Origin: Pelargonium cotyledonis
Taxonomy: Eukaryota; Streptophyta; Magnoliopsida; Geraniales; Geraniaceae
DNA: 64,000 nt
Direction: 5' to 3'
NCBI GenBank assembly: GCA_036897625.1
Contig: JAYMTA010000011.1
Location: 1-64,000 of the forward strand
The translations under genes and the position numbers were made by a program. Below the pieces are notes generated by a model, which was given only the letters and a program-made list of their open reading frames with translations, ran no database searches and had not been told where the DNA came from. How positions within the stretch are numbered: the stretch's first letter is position 1; each line of letters begins with the position of its first letter. Below, piece by piece: positions 13,392-26,416 of the stretch.

Positions 13392-16300
13392 AACATTCAA
13401 TAGCTTTGCGGGGAAATTTATTTTCACAAAGACTTCAAATTCCCATCTATTCTATTAGCTTCGGAGTTTACTATAAATATACTATCCTAAAGATAACCCG
13501 AATCAAGGGATTCTAAACTTGTAAACACTCTCCTATTTCTTTTTTACTAGACTAGTTTGTATAATTTGTTACCTATAAGCTCCTGCCCTTGAGAGCCCAA
13601 CTCTAGAATGCCTCTCTATTAATGCAGAAAGCTTTTATTGGGTATTGCTAATGATATCCTTATTTATTCTTAGCTAATGAAGCTCAGTCAGTGTAAAGAG
13701 ATTCTTAAATATTCCTATAAACTAAGGAGTTACCCATATGAAAATGTCTAAATTAGACTCTTGTGTATCCTTTTAAAGAAGGATTTTCTGTCAACAAATC
13801 CTCAAAAACCAAATGAGGATCTTACTATTTAAAAGTATTGTAATCGCATATAGGAAACTGAATCAACAACATTCGAGAACTTGTTGGGGTTACTCTAACA
13901 CCTGTTTTTATTGGAAACTTAGAGGATTTAGTACCCTTTAGATATTCTTGCTTTTGAAAGCTAAAAGAGCAGTCTAAGACTAAGGAAAACCCTGTGCTCT
14001 TGTATATAACCAAAAATTGTTTGAAAACAAGGAGATTTATCCCGTCAAAAGTAGTAAGAAAACTTTTAGTTGTTTAATGTATCCAAATGGAATGCTGGAT
14101 GAAACACACGGATAGGTATTATATCATTAAGTAGTTCAGGGCTATAAGCCGAGTAAAGGACTAAGAATCCAGAATCTTTTGTTAGTAAAATCTAATTAGC
14201 TACGATCTTTTTTTAAGTAGAAAGTAACTAGATCCGTGTCATACAAATAATTTCATTTCAAGAAATGCCTTGCTATTTAATAAACCAAGCTACTTTTTCC
14301 CAATCTTATTTTATTAAAATCCAGATACAAACTCTGAGTACCCCGAAGAATTTTTACCCCGTAAACTTTGGCCAGTTACTTAATATAAGAGATTCTCTAT
14401 TTAATAAAGAAAGTCCATATTTTTTTGTAAGGGGCCCGCGGCGTATTCTCTTTGAAGAGCTTGCGACGAGTACACAGAAGTCAAAATTGGAGAAATATAT
14501 CAAATCATGATACCCAACCCAGAAACACACCAACATCAGCACGAGCTAATCCAGATTAAAGGGCTCTTGCCGTACTATAGAATCCGGGGTATACCCCTTC
14601 TCGTAAGGTTGAAAAGCCACTAAAAGAATAAATAAAAAAAACAAGAAAATAAATGTAAGAATCAGGCTAGTAAGGGTAGTTTTAGGAGGGTTTTCAGAAG
14701 TGGGATCAAGTATCTATTATATTTAATAAGAATTCCTATTAAGTTTACAGGTACACTTCATATTACACATTAATAGATATTGCGGATTTATACACTATGG
14801 TTATCCAGCTATAATCTTTTACTGCAAAAAGGTATCTGGTAGCACTCCCTGGTTCTAGCATTGGAAAACCGTATTTAGTACGTAGACCCTTAAGGACACT
14901 GCTTCCTTTTTGATAAAAAGATTACTTAAATTAAGATTGGAAGTAAAGAAATTCTATAAATTAGGTTCTATTTTTAATTAATAAATCCGGTAAGTTCTTA
15001 AAAGCAGGCAATTTCAACACAACACACGAAACTCCTTTGTAAAAGGTCCTGAAAATAGAGCTAATTACTCAAGAATCCCCTCCTTTCCAAGATTCTAGGT
15101 CCAAAGCAGCCCTCGATATGCACGATAAAATGTCTAGGATTCGGTGAGAGAGTTTCCCTAATTCAAGAAAGTAAAGGCACTCGTTATAAAGATTATAGAA
15201 CGAAAGTTGCACCACTTACATTAACAGAGATACTGAAACGGCTTTACTAAGTTTTAATTCCATAGGGTTTTGTCCTCGTCAGATAGCTTGTAGTACTTCC
15301 GCCCCTTTCACAACGAAATCCTTATTATATTAAAATACTCTGAAAGATTACCTTTTATAAAATTATTGGGCTTAGCTTAGAGGTGTCTCCATCAGGTTCA
15401 CGCCCGCTAGAATTAGCATTTCCAGAAAATACAATATAGAATAGAATTGGACGCTTGGTTAATCAGGGTTAACCATATAAAATTTACGATAAAATACGGA
15501 GCTTACTAAGTTTGTGTTGGCGTTAAGTTTTCTTTTTTTAGTCTAGTAGAAAATACCATTGGGTTTAGATTTTACTTTGGTTAGGTTAGCAAGGGGTCCC
15601 TTGGGGTTGAAATAGGGGGCATCAGATATCCGTTACTCAAGAATTAGTTGGGTGGGATATTCTACTAGTTTATTTATTGTTTTTACTGATTTTTTTATTA
15701 AAAGTATTTCTTAGTAAGGCTCAAGTTTCGGGTTCAAGTCGAGGCATTCTATAGTAATTTAGTGTACTTTCATAGTCCTAAAGCCCTCGCTCTCAGTCGA
15801 ACGAAGTAGGTTAATCATTTACAAGGTCTAATGTTAATATTTATTAGTGGAAAATACCATGTATAGTATACCCGCGCGTAGTTTATATGCCTAAAAAAAC
15901 ACTAACCTGTAAGTATTAAAGCATTTCTGTTAGAAAGTCCTTTTGAGTAGGGTTAAAAAGGAAGAAAACTTAAGTTTTTATATCTGAATAAAAGGTGCGT
16001 TTACCGGTAGCAGGGTTCCCCCTTTTTTCCCAACATCTTAAAGGGGAACTGGGGTCCCACAGCCAGGGATAGATATACACTACCGGGTATCCGCATTAAA
16101 TTGAAGAATTGAAAGCATTTTAGCGTCATTATCGTATAAGTTTTCAGTAGGAACCTTTTATTCATCGACTCTTTAGCTTAGCAAGAGCTAATGTTTTTCT
16201 TGTACTGTAATCTTTCTAGAAATGCACACAAGAAATAATCAGAATAAGAATAAATTAAACCTCCTTTTTTATATTTGTTACGTAAAATTACTTGAATTAA

Positions 16301-19300
16301 CTCTATTATACTCAGTATTGATAACTCCGTATAAAAAGCTACTTATTATTTGGCAGGATACGCGAACCTCGAACAAAAATCTTAGACCTCCAGCTTACTG
16401 GGATACAAGGTATTCTTTTTTAGCTATACACAGCTAAATTCCTGGATTAGGTTAAGGTAACTCCTAGTAAGTGTGCGATAAATATCTTAAAGAGAATATA
16501 TAACTAGAGTAGAAGTTTTTAATCTGATTAGGACATGTAATATAGTGAGATAATAAGAGGCCCGAGTATTGACTCTCAAAGAGGAGAATATCCTAACTAT
16601 TATATTAGTCTTTTTTAGGTTAAAGGAAGGAGGGGAAGGAAGCAGGTAAGTTTCCTTGAAATAAAAAGTCCTATTCTAGTTTTTAGTTGTTGTACTCAGC
16701 TCTAGATAGCGCCTAATTCAAAGCAGTATTTAGGGCGCAGGAGTACTAATAAAGTCTAGGTATGAAAGTAATACACGATATTCTCAAAACCCTACGAGAT
16801 TTTTAGCTTGATGTAAGATAGGCGGAGTATCGGTAGTTGTCCACAGATATTTCTTATCTTGATTCCAGATCAATGGCAGTGCTAAAACACACCTTTTACT
16901 CATTAAGGGTGTTGAAGATTTTTCCGGACTTATTGAAAAAGTAAAGGGCTTAATAGGACAGCTTCATTAGTAAACATCTAGCTAGTTATGCTAAGAAGGT
17001 GCCTAACGGATATGGGATCTGTATCGACATAATTACTAAAACAAGGGAGGAAATCCTTATATGAAAAAGCAAGGATCCCCATATAGATACATCTAATTTA
17101 TCATATATAGTACCGAACTATCTCCTATTTACTAAAAAACACGACTTGAAATAGGGGTATAAATCGTAGGCTATTTTATTAAGGATTTTAAAGTGGTTAT
17201 GCACCGATTCATGGAAAGCATCATGTAAAGGTTCAAGTGTCAAGTTTCTTTTGAGTAAGTAGGGTTCGCAATAAAACTAGGGAAACTGCTGGTTGACACC
17301 CACGCTACTCTATATTGATTATCAACGAAATAGGATAGCGGAGATCCTTCTATAAGGTACACTTTGGTTTGTCTTGTGTCACATCTATTTTTTTGTTTCA
17401 AGTAAAATCTTTATGGTTTAGATAACCGTACGATAAGCCCGTTTATGAAAGAGACGATTACCCCCTCCTTTTATTCTCGGATTCCTTCTGATACATCAAT
17501 TATATACGTACAAGAAGCTCCTATATGTCTGTACAAAAACCACTAAAACTTGCTTCCAGCTAGCTTTAATACTTATTATAACCCCAACCTAGATATTTCT
17601 ATCCCATTTCGGTGAAGTCTATACTCATAATTAAAATGGGAGTACTATCAGCTTTTGATTCCTTTACCTTTATTAGAACACTAGTATTATACTCCAAGAC
17701 CCTGGAGTTCTCTATAAACTAAAAACAATAGTAACAAAAAACGTCTCATCTATTATTTAAATATACAACAAAGGCGGTGCTTATTTGATATAAAGTATAT
17801 AAACTCCTTATCTTACACCAGCCCCCGCCCGGAGACGGAAGGCTCGTTCTATCTATTCGGGGAAAAGACTACATATAAAAGACTCCATATCAATCCGGTC
17901 TTTATCATTAGACTAGGCTAAATATACTAAGGATAAAAAGGATAAAAATTACCGAATTAGCACACATTTTAAACCTCTTTTGAAGTCACTACACATGCAA
18001 AAGTGGGTTCCAACCCTCTTCAAGGGCCTTGCTACAAGTGACCCAGCTCTTAAAAAATCATACAATTTTTTTAGTAAAAACTATGCATATTTAGAATATC
18101 AAGACTAATAATTTATAAAAATCCGCTATTATATAATCCAACTTAAACTTGCCTTAAGTGGCATACGCGTGTAAAAACCCTTAAGAAATTATTTAAAGCT
18201 AAATATATATATATTTGTAATGTAATACCAAATAAATACCATACACAAGATCCAGCTACTAATAAAAAAGCAAGCAAATCTTTAGACAATTCGAATAAAG
18301 TTATTAGTAGGCGAAGCCAAAGATTCTAATCGAAAGGCCCGTGATACTATTCCGAATCTTTTTACATTAAACAAATCCTGTTATATTAATTTATATTAAT
18401 TAGTATTAAGTCCTAGTTGACTAAAACCTTGGTATTCTATGTGCTACGGTGGGTTTTACGAAAAGTTTAGTATTTTTTGAGCTACTTTGCTTTATCATTT
18501 TTCTGATTTGGGTATTTATTTCAATATCTTAGTAACTTTTCAAGTATATAGATGCTTTCTTGACAAATTCTTAAGCTTTTTTAAGCACAAGACTTCCGAG
18601 ATTTACTCCATTGAACCTTTAATACCGAATAATAGATATATAATGAAAAGATTGAACTTACAATAGGTTTTTCTTATGCATGAAACTAGAAAGAAAGGAC
18701 TAGCATAGTTGAACTTACTAAAAAACTACTAGGCCCTACCCCGTATTCTAAATATAAACAAGGCTAACAAGAGGTCTTGCTTTCAATTGGATTGACTCTA
18801 AGCTTATAGGAATTTAGTTAAGTCTACGCACCTAGTTGAGATAAATGGAAAGGGGGCTTGGAAGTTCATTAAGGGACTGCTTTACTTGTCAATGAATACG
18901 GGTGTTAAACTTCTATAAGATAAGATCCAGGAAACCTAATAAGTTTTGCGTTTCTAATTAGCGGAGACCGAGAGCACTAGAATGAAGTTCCTATGCTTGA
19001 GAGAACCCGTATAAAAGTAAGGACACCATCCAGAAAAGTTTGTGGAGTACTTTTTCAAAATTAGGGATAAGAATACAAAAAAGGGCTCCTCTTGGCTTCT
19101 AAGTTTCTGATTTCAGATAGTAAGAATTCGAAGTAAATGAAGTTTTAAAAGTGAAAGCCCGTTTTAATGCAATAATTTCTTTTTAGGACTAAACTTTCAT
19201 TGCTATAATCTAAGTAGAAAACCTCGTGCTAATAGATAGATATTCCCAAGGTCGGTGGTAGTAAGAGAATTCTCACAAGCTCTATCCTCCTTTTCGATAA

Positions 19301-19320
19301 GCTCCAGGGAACATGAGGAA
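13392..19320. other. Gene-free stretch with palindrome and short tandems
   Basis: No gene seen. Small structures: a perfect GC-ended 12-bp palindrome GGGGTATACCCC at 14586-14597, GGGCCC at 14432-14437, a two-copy 9-bp tandem GGATAAAAA at 17931-17948, a 16-bp AT palindrome at 18201-18216 and a two-copy 10-bp tandem TTATATTAAT at 18381-18400. An isolated T-loop word at about 15727-15745 has a stem that does not pair and is not called. Confidence 0.55.
14586..14597. repeat. Palindrome GGGGTATACCCC
   Basis: A 12-bp perfect palindrome with four G-C pairs at each end, unusual in such AT-rich DNA. It belongs to the wider set of purine-then-pyrimidine palindromes in the window. It could form a small cruciform or RNA hairpin, but no role is shown. 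Confidence 0.6.
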
Positions 19321-19675
19321 TTCTCCCTTAAACAAGTAATACGCTAGCTATTACTAATATAATAACTAGATTCTGGTAATACAAATACAACAGCTCCTAT
19401 TGACTCTTTTAATAATCTGGGATTGAAGGTAAATAAAGGTGTTAAAGAAGATTGTGGCAAAGCCTGCCAAAGAACTAGGAAAGCTTAGGTGGAGAAGATA
19501 AGCCGGCAAGTAGCAGAAGCTTCAATTCTTTGTATCTTATTGAGTTGAGATAGTTTAGTTAGGAAATACATGGGAGTTTCAAGGCATCTCTTTCCCTTAG
19601 GTAAAGGGGTCAAGAAAATATCCTGTTCTAAATAAACGGGAATCCATTAACTTAAGTCTAAGCATTACATTCACT

Positions 19676-19690
19676 GATTCTAGATTCTAT
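19676..19690 (+). repeat. Copy of the GATTCTAGATTCTAT word
   Basis: This 15-bp word is repeated exactly at 21878-21892, and 13 bp of it recur at 20096-20108. It forms part of the short-unit repeat family of the 19.3-23.1 kb block. Confidence 0.6.
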
Positions 19691-19985
19691 ATTATTGTTT
19701 TGCAAACACAGATGTTCAGATAACAGATCAGAAATTGTAGCAACAGGATTCCCGGTTACTCAAGAGGAATGGTTTTTTTTGTTTGGGTAAAGGATTAGAT
19801 GAGGAAATTCCACCCCGAGTCAAGTGTACAAACAGCTTAGCTTAGCCAAACTGCAGAACATTCTATAGCTAGTAAGCTTTCTAGTTAGTGCAAGGTTTCC
19901 AGGTAAAGAAGAAAGGAGATTCCGAGTACATTCTAAAAGTTCCTGTAAAGGTTAAGGAGTAACTATTTAGTTAGGAAAGTTCCTG

Positions 19986-20004
19986 TATTCTTAATATTCT
20001 TAAT
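19986..20004 (+). repeat. 9-bp tandem TATTCTTAA, two copies
   Basis: Two adjacent identical 9-bp units plus one base, inside the G-rich part of the repeat block. Too small to carry a function by itself. Confidence 0.55.
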
Positions 20005-20360
20005 CTTATAAGTTCCTGAGAAATAAAGTAATTCTAGGAATTTTAACTATTTGTATTCCAGGGTTTGGAGTTAATGGAAAGCTGTGAAAACTGGATCTAG
20101 ATTCTATTGTTCTTTAGTATTCCTAGGATTTCTTAGCTAGTTATAGAGATAGTTATAGACTCTTCTCTCTTAGTGGATAACTCTGATTTCTTTCTTAGGA
20201 CTATGAAGGTGTCTTCTTTGGTTTGCATGCAGCTGCAACTGTTGTAATAGCTTCTAAATTCCATCTTTGTTAAATTAAAGTATTCCAGGTATTGGGAAAT
20301 TTGTTATAATAGTATAGAAATCTAAGGGAAAGCAAGTAACAGATTCTGTAGTCCAAAGCC

Positions 20361-20376
20361 TTTGTATTCAGTGTTT
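20361..20376 (+). repeat. 16-bp word inverted at 22878-22893
   Basis: The word TTTGTATTCAGTGTTT is present here on the plus strand and exactly reverse-complemented at 22878-22893. It is one of the pairs that show the two halves of the block are related in inverted orientation. Confidence 0.65.
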
Positions 20377-21636
20377 GTAAACCCAAGAACTCTGTTTAGT
20401 ACTTATCCGTCTTAGTTCTTCAGTAGCACTTGTCTTAGTTCATGAGGGAATGCAAGCCAAGTGTAGCAAGAAAATTGGGTTTAATTCATTTCAATTTCTC
20501 TATACTTTAAAAGATGTAGCTTAGCTCTTCTAGTATTTCTTATTAGAGTAGATTCTAAGCAAGCTTACCTAAGGTTTAGGAACTCTATTAATTCTTTGTT
20601 AGCAAGTGGAGTTGAAGGTGTAGCCGATGAATGGCTGGGATAGCAAGCACACTGGTATTTACTTATCTCTTATCAAAGTGGAGATTCTCTTTCCTTTTGT
20701 TTAGCATGCGAGGTTTTGTCTTCTAGGGACTGTTAACGAATCCAGAATATATAAATAGACTTAAATGTGTTCCAGTTTAGGAGTTTAACAAGGTGTTAAT
20801 GTATTCCTGATAAAGGAGAGAATCCTAAGAATTTGTATTCCGAGCACTTGTAGCATATAGACTTATAGACGATGTTGCGCTAAAGGAGTATGAGACTGAT
20901 TCTATTTGTTTGTAAGCAGTAGATCTTGGAAGTTGAAGGAGAAGAGAGAGAGTAGGTTACTGAAGAGTCCAGGGTATTTCAGTCAGTGTTATTCCTAGAT
21001 CTGTTAGAACCAAAAAAGAATTTACCAATCCTGCTGAAACCTAACTAACAATCTCGAAGTTATTATCCAGAAGGCCCTCGCCCTCAGTTACTATAGTAGT
21101 AAAGACTTTAAAATATGCTAATGATTATGAATCTACGTGAAAACAAAATACCAAATCCTTCTTTATAGAAATTCTTGCACCTAGTGCCAGTTTAGATGCC
21201 TTTATTGGGATACGTTTAACCCATAAACTCTAGGATTTCTTATACTTAAATTCCTTATCTATCTACTTTAAGTCTATCTATCCTGTAAGCTGTTCATTTA
21301 CTAGAAAGGGGGTTTTTGTAACCTTATTAATTAATCTCTAATTTCTTAGTTTTAGTGGATGCGTAACTATCTACTTTTTTTTTAGCGAGGAGGTTGTCTA
21401 CTTGTTGCTTTAGTGTTCAAGGGTACTCTTTTGTAAGTAAAGCGCTTTCTAATAAGGAATGGGAATGTATAAGAAATCAAGTGTAAGAGAGACTAATTCA
21501 TGTTTACTGCCTTACAATTCAGTTTCTTTTAGTTTAGCTTTTACAGGTACAGGATACAAGTTTGACTAGGTTTCTAAAGAATTCTTAATCTTAGAGGTTC
21601 CTGACATTCCGATAAAATGTCTTCTTGTGTTCTAAT

Positions 21637-21672
21637 GGTATAGCCAGAACATAAACTGAAACTGATTCTATT
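21637..21672 (+). repeat. Dispersed ~36-45 bp unit, plus copy 1
   Basis: The unit begins GGTATAGCC, continues with an ATAA-GAAAC stretch and ends GATTCTATT. It aligns with the copies at 21858-21900 and 22221-22260, and with the inverted copies at 22631-22665 and 22832-22872, although it is diverged in the middle. Confidence 0.45.
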
Positions 21673-21857
21673 CTCTGTCATTGTATTTATTCCTCCTTCT
21701 GCTGCTGGAATAGAAAAAACCAAGTGTGCTTAGGAGAACAGATCTTTGTGAGATTCCGATTCCTAGTCAAAAGATTCTAAGAGATCGTTTAGGATTTAGG
21801 TGTAGCTCTGTACTCTGTGTTGTTGCACGAAGTTCTTATTCCGAGAATTCTGTAATT

Positions 21858-21900
21858 GTGTATAGCAGAGGATAACGGATTCTAGATTCTATTTGTTTAC
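21858..21900 (+). repeat. Dispersed unit, plus copy 2
   Basis: Shows the order TATAGC, GATAAC, GGATTCTA, GATTCTATTTGTTT. The last part also matches 20895-20919, where GATTCTATTTGTTT is followed by GTAAGC. The GATTCT word is doubled in this copy. Confidence 0.45.
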
Positions 21901-22220
21901 AAGCCTTAGGAACTTATCCGATCTAAGTGTATTGATTGACTGACAGTGCTGTAAAAGCTTAAATGTATTCTTTGTATCTTAGCAGTCCAAGCTCTTTTAT
22001 GCTCTTTGTTTAGGGAAACTTCAACATTTCCTAACCAGGATTTAGGATCCTTATTAATAGTAGTAATTCTTTGTACAGGTACCCCCCTTTACAGTTCCCT
22101 GTCATAGTTTAGGCAAGCTTGTCTTGTAGCTCTTTCAAATTCTACAGGTAAAGGTGTTCCCTTTTAGTGAATTGAATATGATAAGAATAAGGAACATACC
22201 GATGTCTTTGTAATGGTATT

Positions 22221-22260
22221 GGCATAGCCGGTGAATAACAGAAACCGGATTCTATTTCCA
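22221..22260 (+). repeat. Dispersed unit, plus copy 3 (best copy)
   Basis: Starts GGCATAGCC and carries the core ATAACAGAAACCGGATT at 22235-22251. That 17-base core recurs exactly, reverse-complemented, at 22634-22650, and 14 bases of it recur inverted at 22837-22850. It lies just before the point where base skew changes sign. Confidence 0.65.
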
Positions 22261-22630
22261 GAGGTAAAGCAATAGTAAACTCGGGCTATACATAATAATA
22301 GGCTTAGGACTAAGAGCATTGAATTTCAGGAGGTAATTTCTTACTCATGTTGAAAGGACTCTACTCTACTACAAGACCAAGATAGTTTATGTTATCCTCT
22401 AGTTGACAAGAGAATCATTTCCGGTTTACACAGAGTTAGCTCAAGCAAAGAAAATACCGAATTAAACTAACTTGCTTACAAACAAAGAGTACTACAGAGC
22501 AACGCCTCCTATCTTACTTCCTAGTTAGTCCTATTTCCTAGCTTTCCAATAACACGGGAATACAATTCTTTCTAGAATTTTTAGCAGTCTATCAGCTTAT
22601 TCTTTATTGGAAGAGGAAGAGTCCTCTCTA

Positions 22631-22665
22631 GACAATCCGGTTTCTGTTATCCTGTACCTGCTATC
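22631..22665 (-). repeat. Dispersed unit, minus copy 1
   Basis: Reverse complement of the unit. The 17-bp core at 22634-22650 is identical to that at 22235-22251, about 380 bp away in head-to-head orientation. The GATAGC word follows at the expected place on the minus strand. Confidence 0.65.
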
Positions 22666-22831
22666 AGGAATCCTTATATCTGATAAACTAACTCAAAAGA
22701 GATGCTTTCCAGTGGAAGAATCTTTAACTCCCATGTATCTATCCTATAAACCCTTAAACTAGATAATCAGTTTCAGTCTTAAACACCTTTAGCTAAACAG
22801 GTCTAATCTTGTTCTTGTGAACACCTTTCTA

Positions 22832-22872
22832 AAACAAATCCGGTTTCTGTCATATCATGCTATGCCTGCTTA
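22832..22872 (-). repeat. Dispersed unit, minus copy 2
   Basis: On the minus strand it reads GGCATAGC, a short variable part, then ACAGAAACCGGATT (22837-22850) and TGTTT. It is close to the 16-bp inverted word at 22878-22893. Confidence 0.6.
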
Positions 22873-24465
22873 CTCCAAAACACTGAATACAAAACTCAGT
22901 TCAGGAAGAAGACATTACTCCAACTACTACTAAACAGGAACTCATTTTGAAGCAATTCCTTAGAACAATCCTATCTAGCAGAACTTCCATGCCTACAAGA
23001 GACTAAATCCTAAACTAGCCAATTCTTAGGAATCTCACAAGGATCAGTTAGCTCGCTTTATCAAGAATCCGCGCTACGGATGAAATGAATAGAATATCCA
23101 TTTACAGTCTTACTTACGGGATTGAAAATAGGAATCCTCGGTTAGAGTACAATTATAGGCGCGTGCTTACTTTTCATAAGAAAAGTCTTAGAGCCGGCCC
23201 AGTATAGTAGGTGCATAAACACGTTTAGTTTAAAGTAAATTTCCTTTATTCTATGTAACTCCAATTTATTCTGGAAGTCCTCCTTTTCTCTACCTCGTAT
23301 GGAAGTAAGTCCTACAATTGTACTTATAGCGGATAACAGGAATAACAAAAAAATCCTATAATATAGCTAACTAGAAGCTCGTAATGATGTACTATACACG
23401 TTTATTAATCATAATTATCCGCGGAGATAGGAGATTACACACTCAGGAATTAAAGAGAATCTCTCCATTTTCATTAAATGCTGTTGGTTGTTGCTCAGAG
23501 GGGGCCCTTTTTTTTTACCTTAAATAGATTACTTGCTAAGAAAGAGATAAGCAAAAAAACCTAGGAATATCAGTAAAGCAAGTATAAAGTTTTTCGTATA
23601 GGAGCCCGCAAATCTATAACAAAAACTGCTCAAAGTTTCATCTGAGACTAAATCTAAGTTTTTAACTCAAAATATTAAGGAGCTGAAGCTCTAAATAAGG
23701 GTTTTTCATAAATTTACTAGACTCTACTGTATTTTTAGTAAATAGCTTTGAAAATGTTAAAGACAACAAATGTGATGTGTATCCGTTTGAACAATAACCA
23801 GGGTTTACTCTCTATAAGCTTGCCTAAACAAGTTTTTTGGGGTACCTAGTAAGGTAGGCAGTATATCCCAGGCGTTTTATTAGTCTTTTTTAAAATTTTT
23901 TGTCTACTATCCGCTTAAACTCCCTCTCAAAAGCGCAAGAGTTCTAGTACCCTGTATTTTATTTAGGCTTCGTATGGAATCCTTTGTTAAGACATATTCA
24001 GGAATAAGAAATAAGAACAAAATTAGATTTAAAAAGTCTGCTACCTTAGCTTAGCTGCCAGATTTTCCAAAGTTTTAGAGGAGAGGGCGGAGAGTATCTT
24101 TAGGAAACTGCCTTGTTGTAAAAAGAACTCTATGTCCCCTTTTTAAGTCTCAGATCTGGGACTAGGAAAGTTGAGAAGTAAGTTAGAACCAATTAAGGAG
24201 AGCATAATTCTAAAACATCTAGAGCCACCTTCCTGAAAGCACGAGAATCCGCGCCAAGTATACTATAGGAAGAGCTATGTTTCTTTATATCTTTTACTCA
24301 ATAAACCTCTTAATACTCTTATCTTAAATAAGGAATAGTAATAGAGTTCAAGTCCACAAGTTAGAAAAAAGAGCCTATAATCGATAAAAAACTAAATAAA
24401 TTGCCTAATAGATTCCTTCCTTTACAGTAGTTTCTATGTTTTATAACATCAGAAAATTCGAAGAT

Positions 24466-24477
24466 GGGGGATCCCCC
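24466..24477. repeat. Palindrome GGGGGATCCCCC
   Basis: A 12-bp perfect palindrome with five G-C pairs on each side, and the GC-richest member I saw of the GGATCC-type palindrome set scattered through the window. It is followed by a short T run, as many of the others are. No function is shown. Confidence 0.6.
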
Positions 24478-25475
24478 TTTTTATCTAAGCGATTGCTACC
24501 CCGTTTTTCCGCTTCTAACTATATTCCTTAAGTATTTCCCGGCGTTTGTTATTTTTAATATTCTCGTTAGATTTTGTAAAAGTTATAAGTTCTGGCAGTA
24601 TCCTTTATAGATTGAATAAGAAATTCTGGTTTTTTTTCGAGAACAAACAGGATCGAACAGCTTGGTTAGTAAGTAGTATAACAGATCTCAGAATTGAAAA
24701 GAAGCCCAGGAATATCTAACTCTAATGAATACATACCCTTTGTAGAGAAGCTCCCCTTATAAAAGATTAACTCAAATTAAATATATCTTTCCCTTCCCTT
24801 AAACAACCCCATTTACAAAAAAATTCCACTTGTAGACCGCTGGGGGATCTCTAAACAAAGGAGCAGCTTCCCTGGCAAATTACCTTTGAGTTCTCTTCTG
24901 TAAAACTTACACTTAGTTCTATGAAACTTTTTCTACTTTAATTCTGACAAATAGTAGAAGATTCCCTGCTTTAGCTCTAGTTTTTTAGACTCTTTATAAA
25001 AAGAGAAACCCCGCGGACTTGCTAATATACAAAATATAGGAACTTTACTGAAAACTTTTACGAATTTATTTTAAGACTTTAGTGACGCAGAATTAGGAAT
25101 AAAAGACCTCACTACCGTACCACTTAAAACTCTAAATTTTTAAACTAATAACAAGGAAGAATTCTTCTTAATTTGTATAGTTAAACTTACCCGCCCTAAA
25201 TATATAACTAGAAAGCTCCAAATACCCGTACAGTTTACTCGTTTATTAGATTTCTTAAACCTCAAAATGGGAAACCCTTGAAAACACAAAAGCAACTTTC
25301 TTACTTTTCAGGATAACTCTACCCTTAATCTTAACTCTTATTCCTAATACCTGCACTCTTAGTCTGTATCCTTCTTACGAGCCCTATTGAAGTCTGTACT
25401 TTTGTTATGAGTATTCTTACCTGTCTACACAGTATGCCTCTAATGGGTCCTGGTTTTACCAAGCGTATAAGCATA

Positions 25476-25495
25476 ATATATATATATATATATAT
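25476..25495. repeat. (AT)10 microsatellite
   Basis: Uninterrupted alternating AT for about 20 bases, able to unwind or form a cruciform. Nothing near it indicates an origin or promoter. Confidence 0.8.
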
Positions 25496-26416
25496 TGTAT
25501 TAAAATGAGATGTTATATTAGTTAGGCATATTCTTCCTCTTAGAAATTACTTTAGAGTATAGAGGAGAGAACTTTGGAGATAATATAGAGATCGGAGTCT
25601 TTCCTAATAGAATGAGTATAGTAGGAAGACCTCCGCCTGATTTCTAGAGCTTTTCTTATCCGCGGATTACAAAAATTGTAGTCTTTTATAAAATTACTGG
25701 AATTCTTCACTATGCTTTTGGAAGTGCTCTGATTCTAATACCCTTCAAGTGCCCGTGCCTACAAAAGCTTTCTTTTTTCATTTAGTATGATTCACCTTTT
25801 CTATAACTTATAGTTCTTCTCTTTTCCTTCGACTATGCTTGAGGTTTGTCGCTGCTAGACTCGATTAAAGTAAGAAAACGGGGCTGGCTTATAACTGTGA
25901 TTGGGTACTAAATTTCATATCATAGGGTGCAGGAGCTCCTTTTTAGAAGTGATGTTTGGTCAAGGCTGAGTTTTTCTTCTAATTTTACTAAAAGAAAAGG
26001 TTCATACTCATAAAACCTCGAGAATTCTTCATTTTTTTCCTTGTAGGTTTTGTGCCTAGTGTACCTAACTTAACTCATTGTTGACAGTTTTGCAGTTTTT
26101 ATCTCATATTCAAATATTCAAAAGCTAGAGTGCGGTGCGGCTAGAACTTACACAAGAAATTTCTTAGTTAAGAATAAAATAGACTCTTCAAATAGTAAGA
26201 GTACGTCTTACTTGAGTACGAAATGCCTTACTGCCGATGTGGTATTCTCTTCCCCCCAATCCGCTTTTTACCCACACATGCACGGAGCCCTACAAAAGGA
26301 GTTCTTTCGTGGATTTACTTCTTGCCAAAACGGCATTTGCTTGGAAAATATGTATTAGATAAAGCAAAAGATCAACTATATGTTTGTATTTCCATACATT
26401 TTATTAAGATTAAGAC

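Larger units (their letters stand above)
19321..23080. repeat. Mosaic repeat block with a central orientation and skew switch
   Basis: About 3.8 kb unlike its surroundings. From about 19.3 to 22.35 kb the plus strand is G-rich: three 60-nt lines starting at 20041, 20281 and 20581 total 46 G to 18 C. From about 22.4 to 23.05 kb it is C-rich: lines starting at 22681, 22741 and 22861 total 22 G to 41 C. Words from the first part reappear reverse-complemented in the second: a 17-mer at 22235-22251 and 22634-22650, a 16-mer at 20361-20376 and 22878-22893, a 13-mer at 19566-19578 and 22726-22738, and two collinear words at 21741-21757 and 21788-21799 matching 23029-23045 and 23003-23014. This looks like a diverged, partly inverted duplication built from short units. 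No open frame or known element is recognised in it. Confidence 0.65.
23081..26416. other. Gene-free stretch with AT microsatellite
   Basis: No gene is recognisable. It contains GGGCCC followed by a T run at 23502-23518, the palindrome GGGGGATCCCCC at 24466-24477, and a 20-bp (AT)n run at 25476-25495. A weak T-loop-like word near 24650-24665 has no matching arms and is not called. Confidence 0.55.

Noticed and set aside
15727-15745. T-loop word GGGTTCAAGTCG, plus strand
   Set aside because: The stem does not pair and no D-arm or anticodon loop lies upstream.
24645-24670. T-loop-like GTTCGATC, minus strand
   Set aside because: Loop length and stem do not fit a tRNA and there is no second arm.
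25476-25495. (AT)10 as a replication origin
   Set aside because: A plain microsatellite with no skew change, hairpin or gene arrangement to support an origin.
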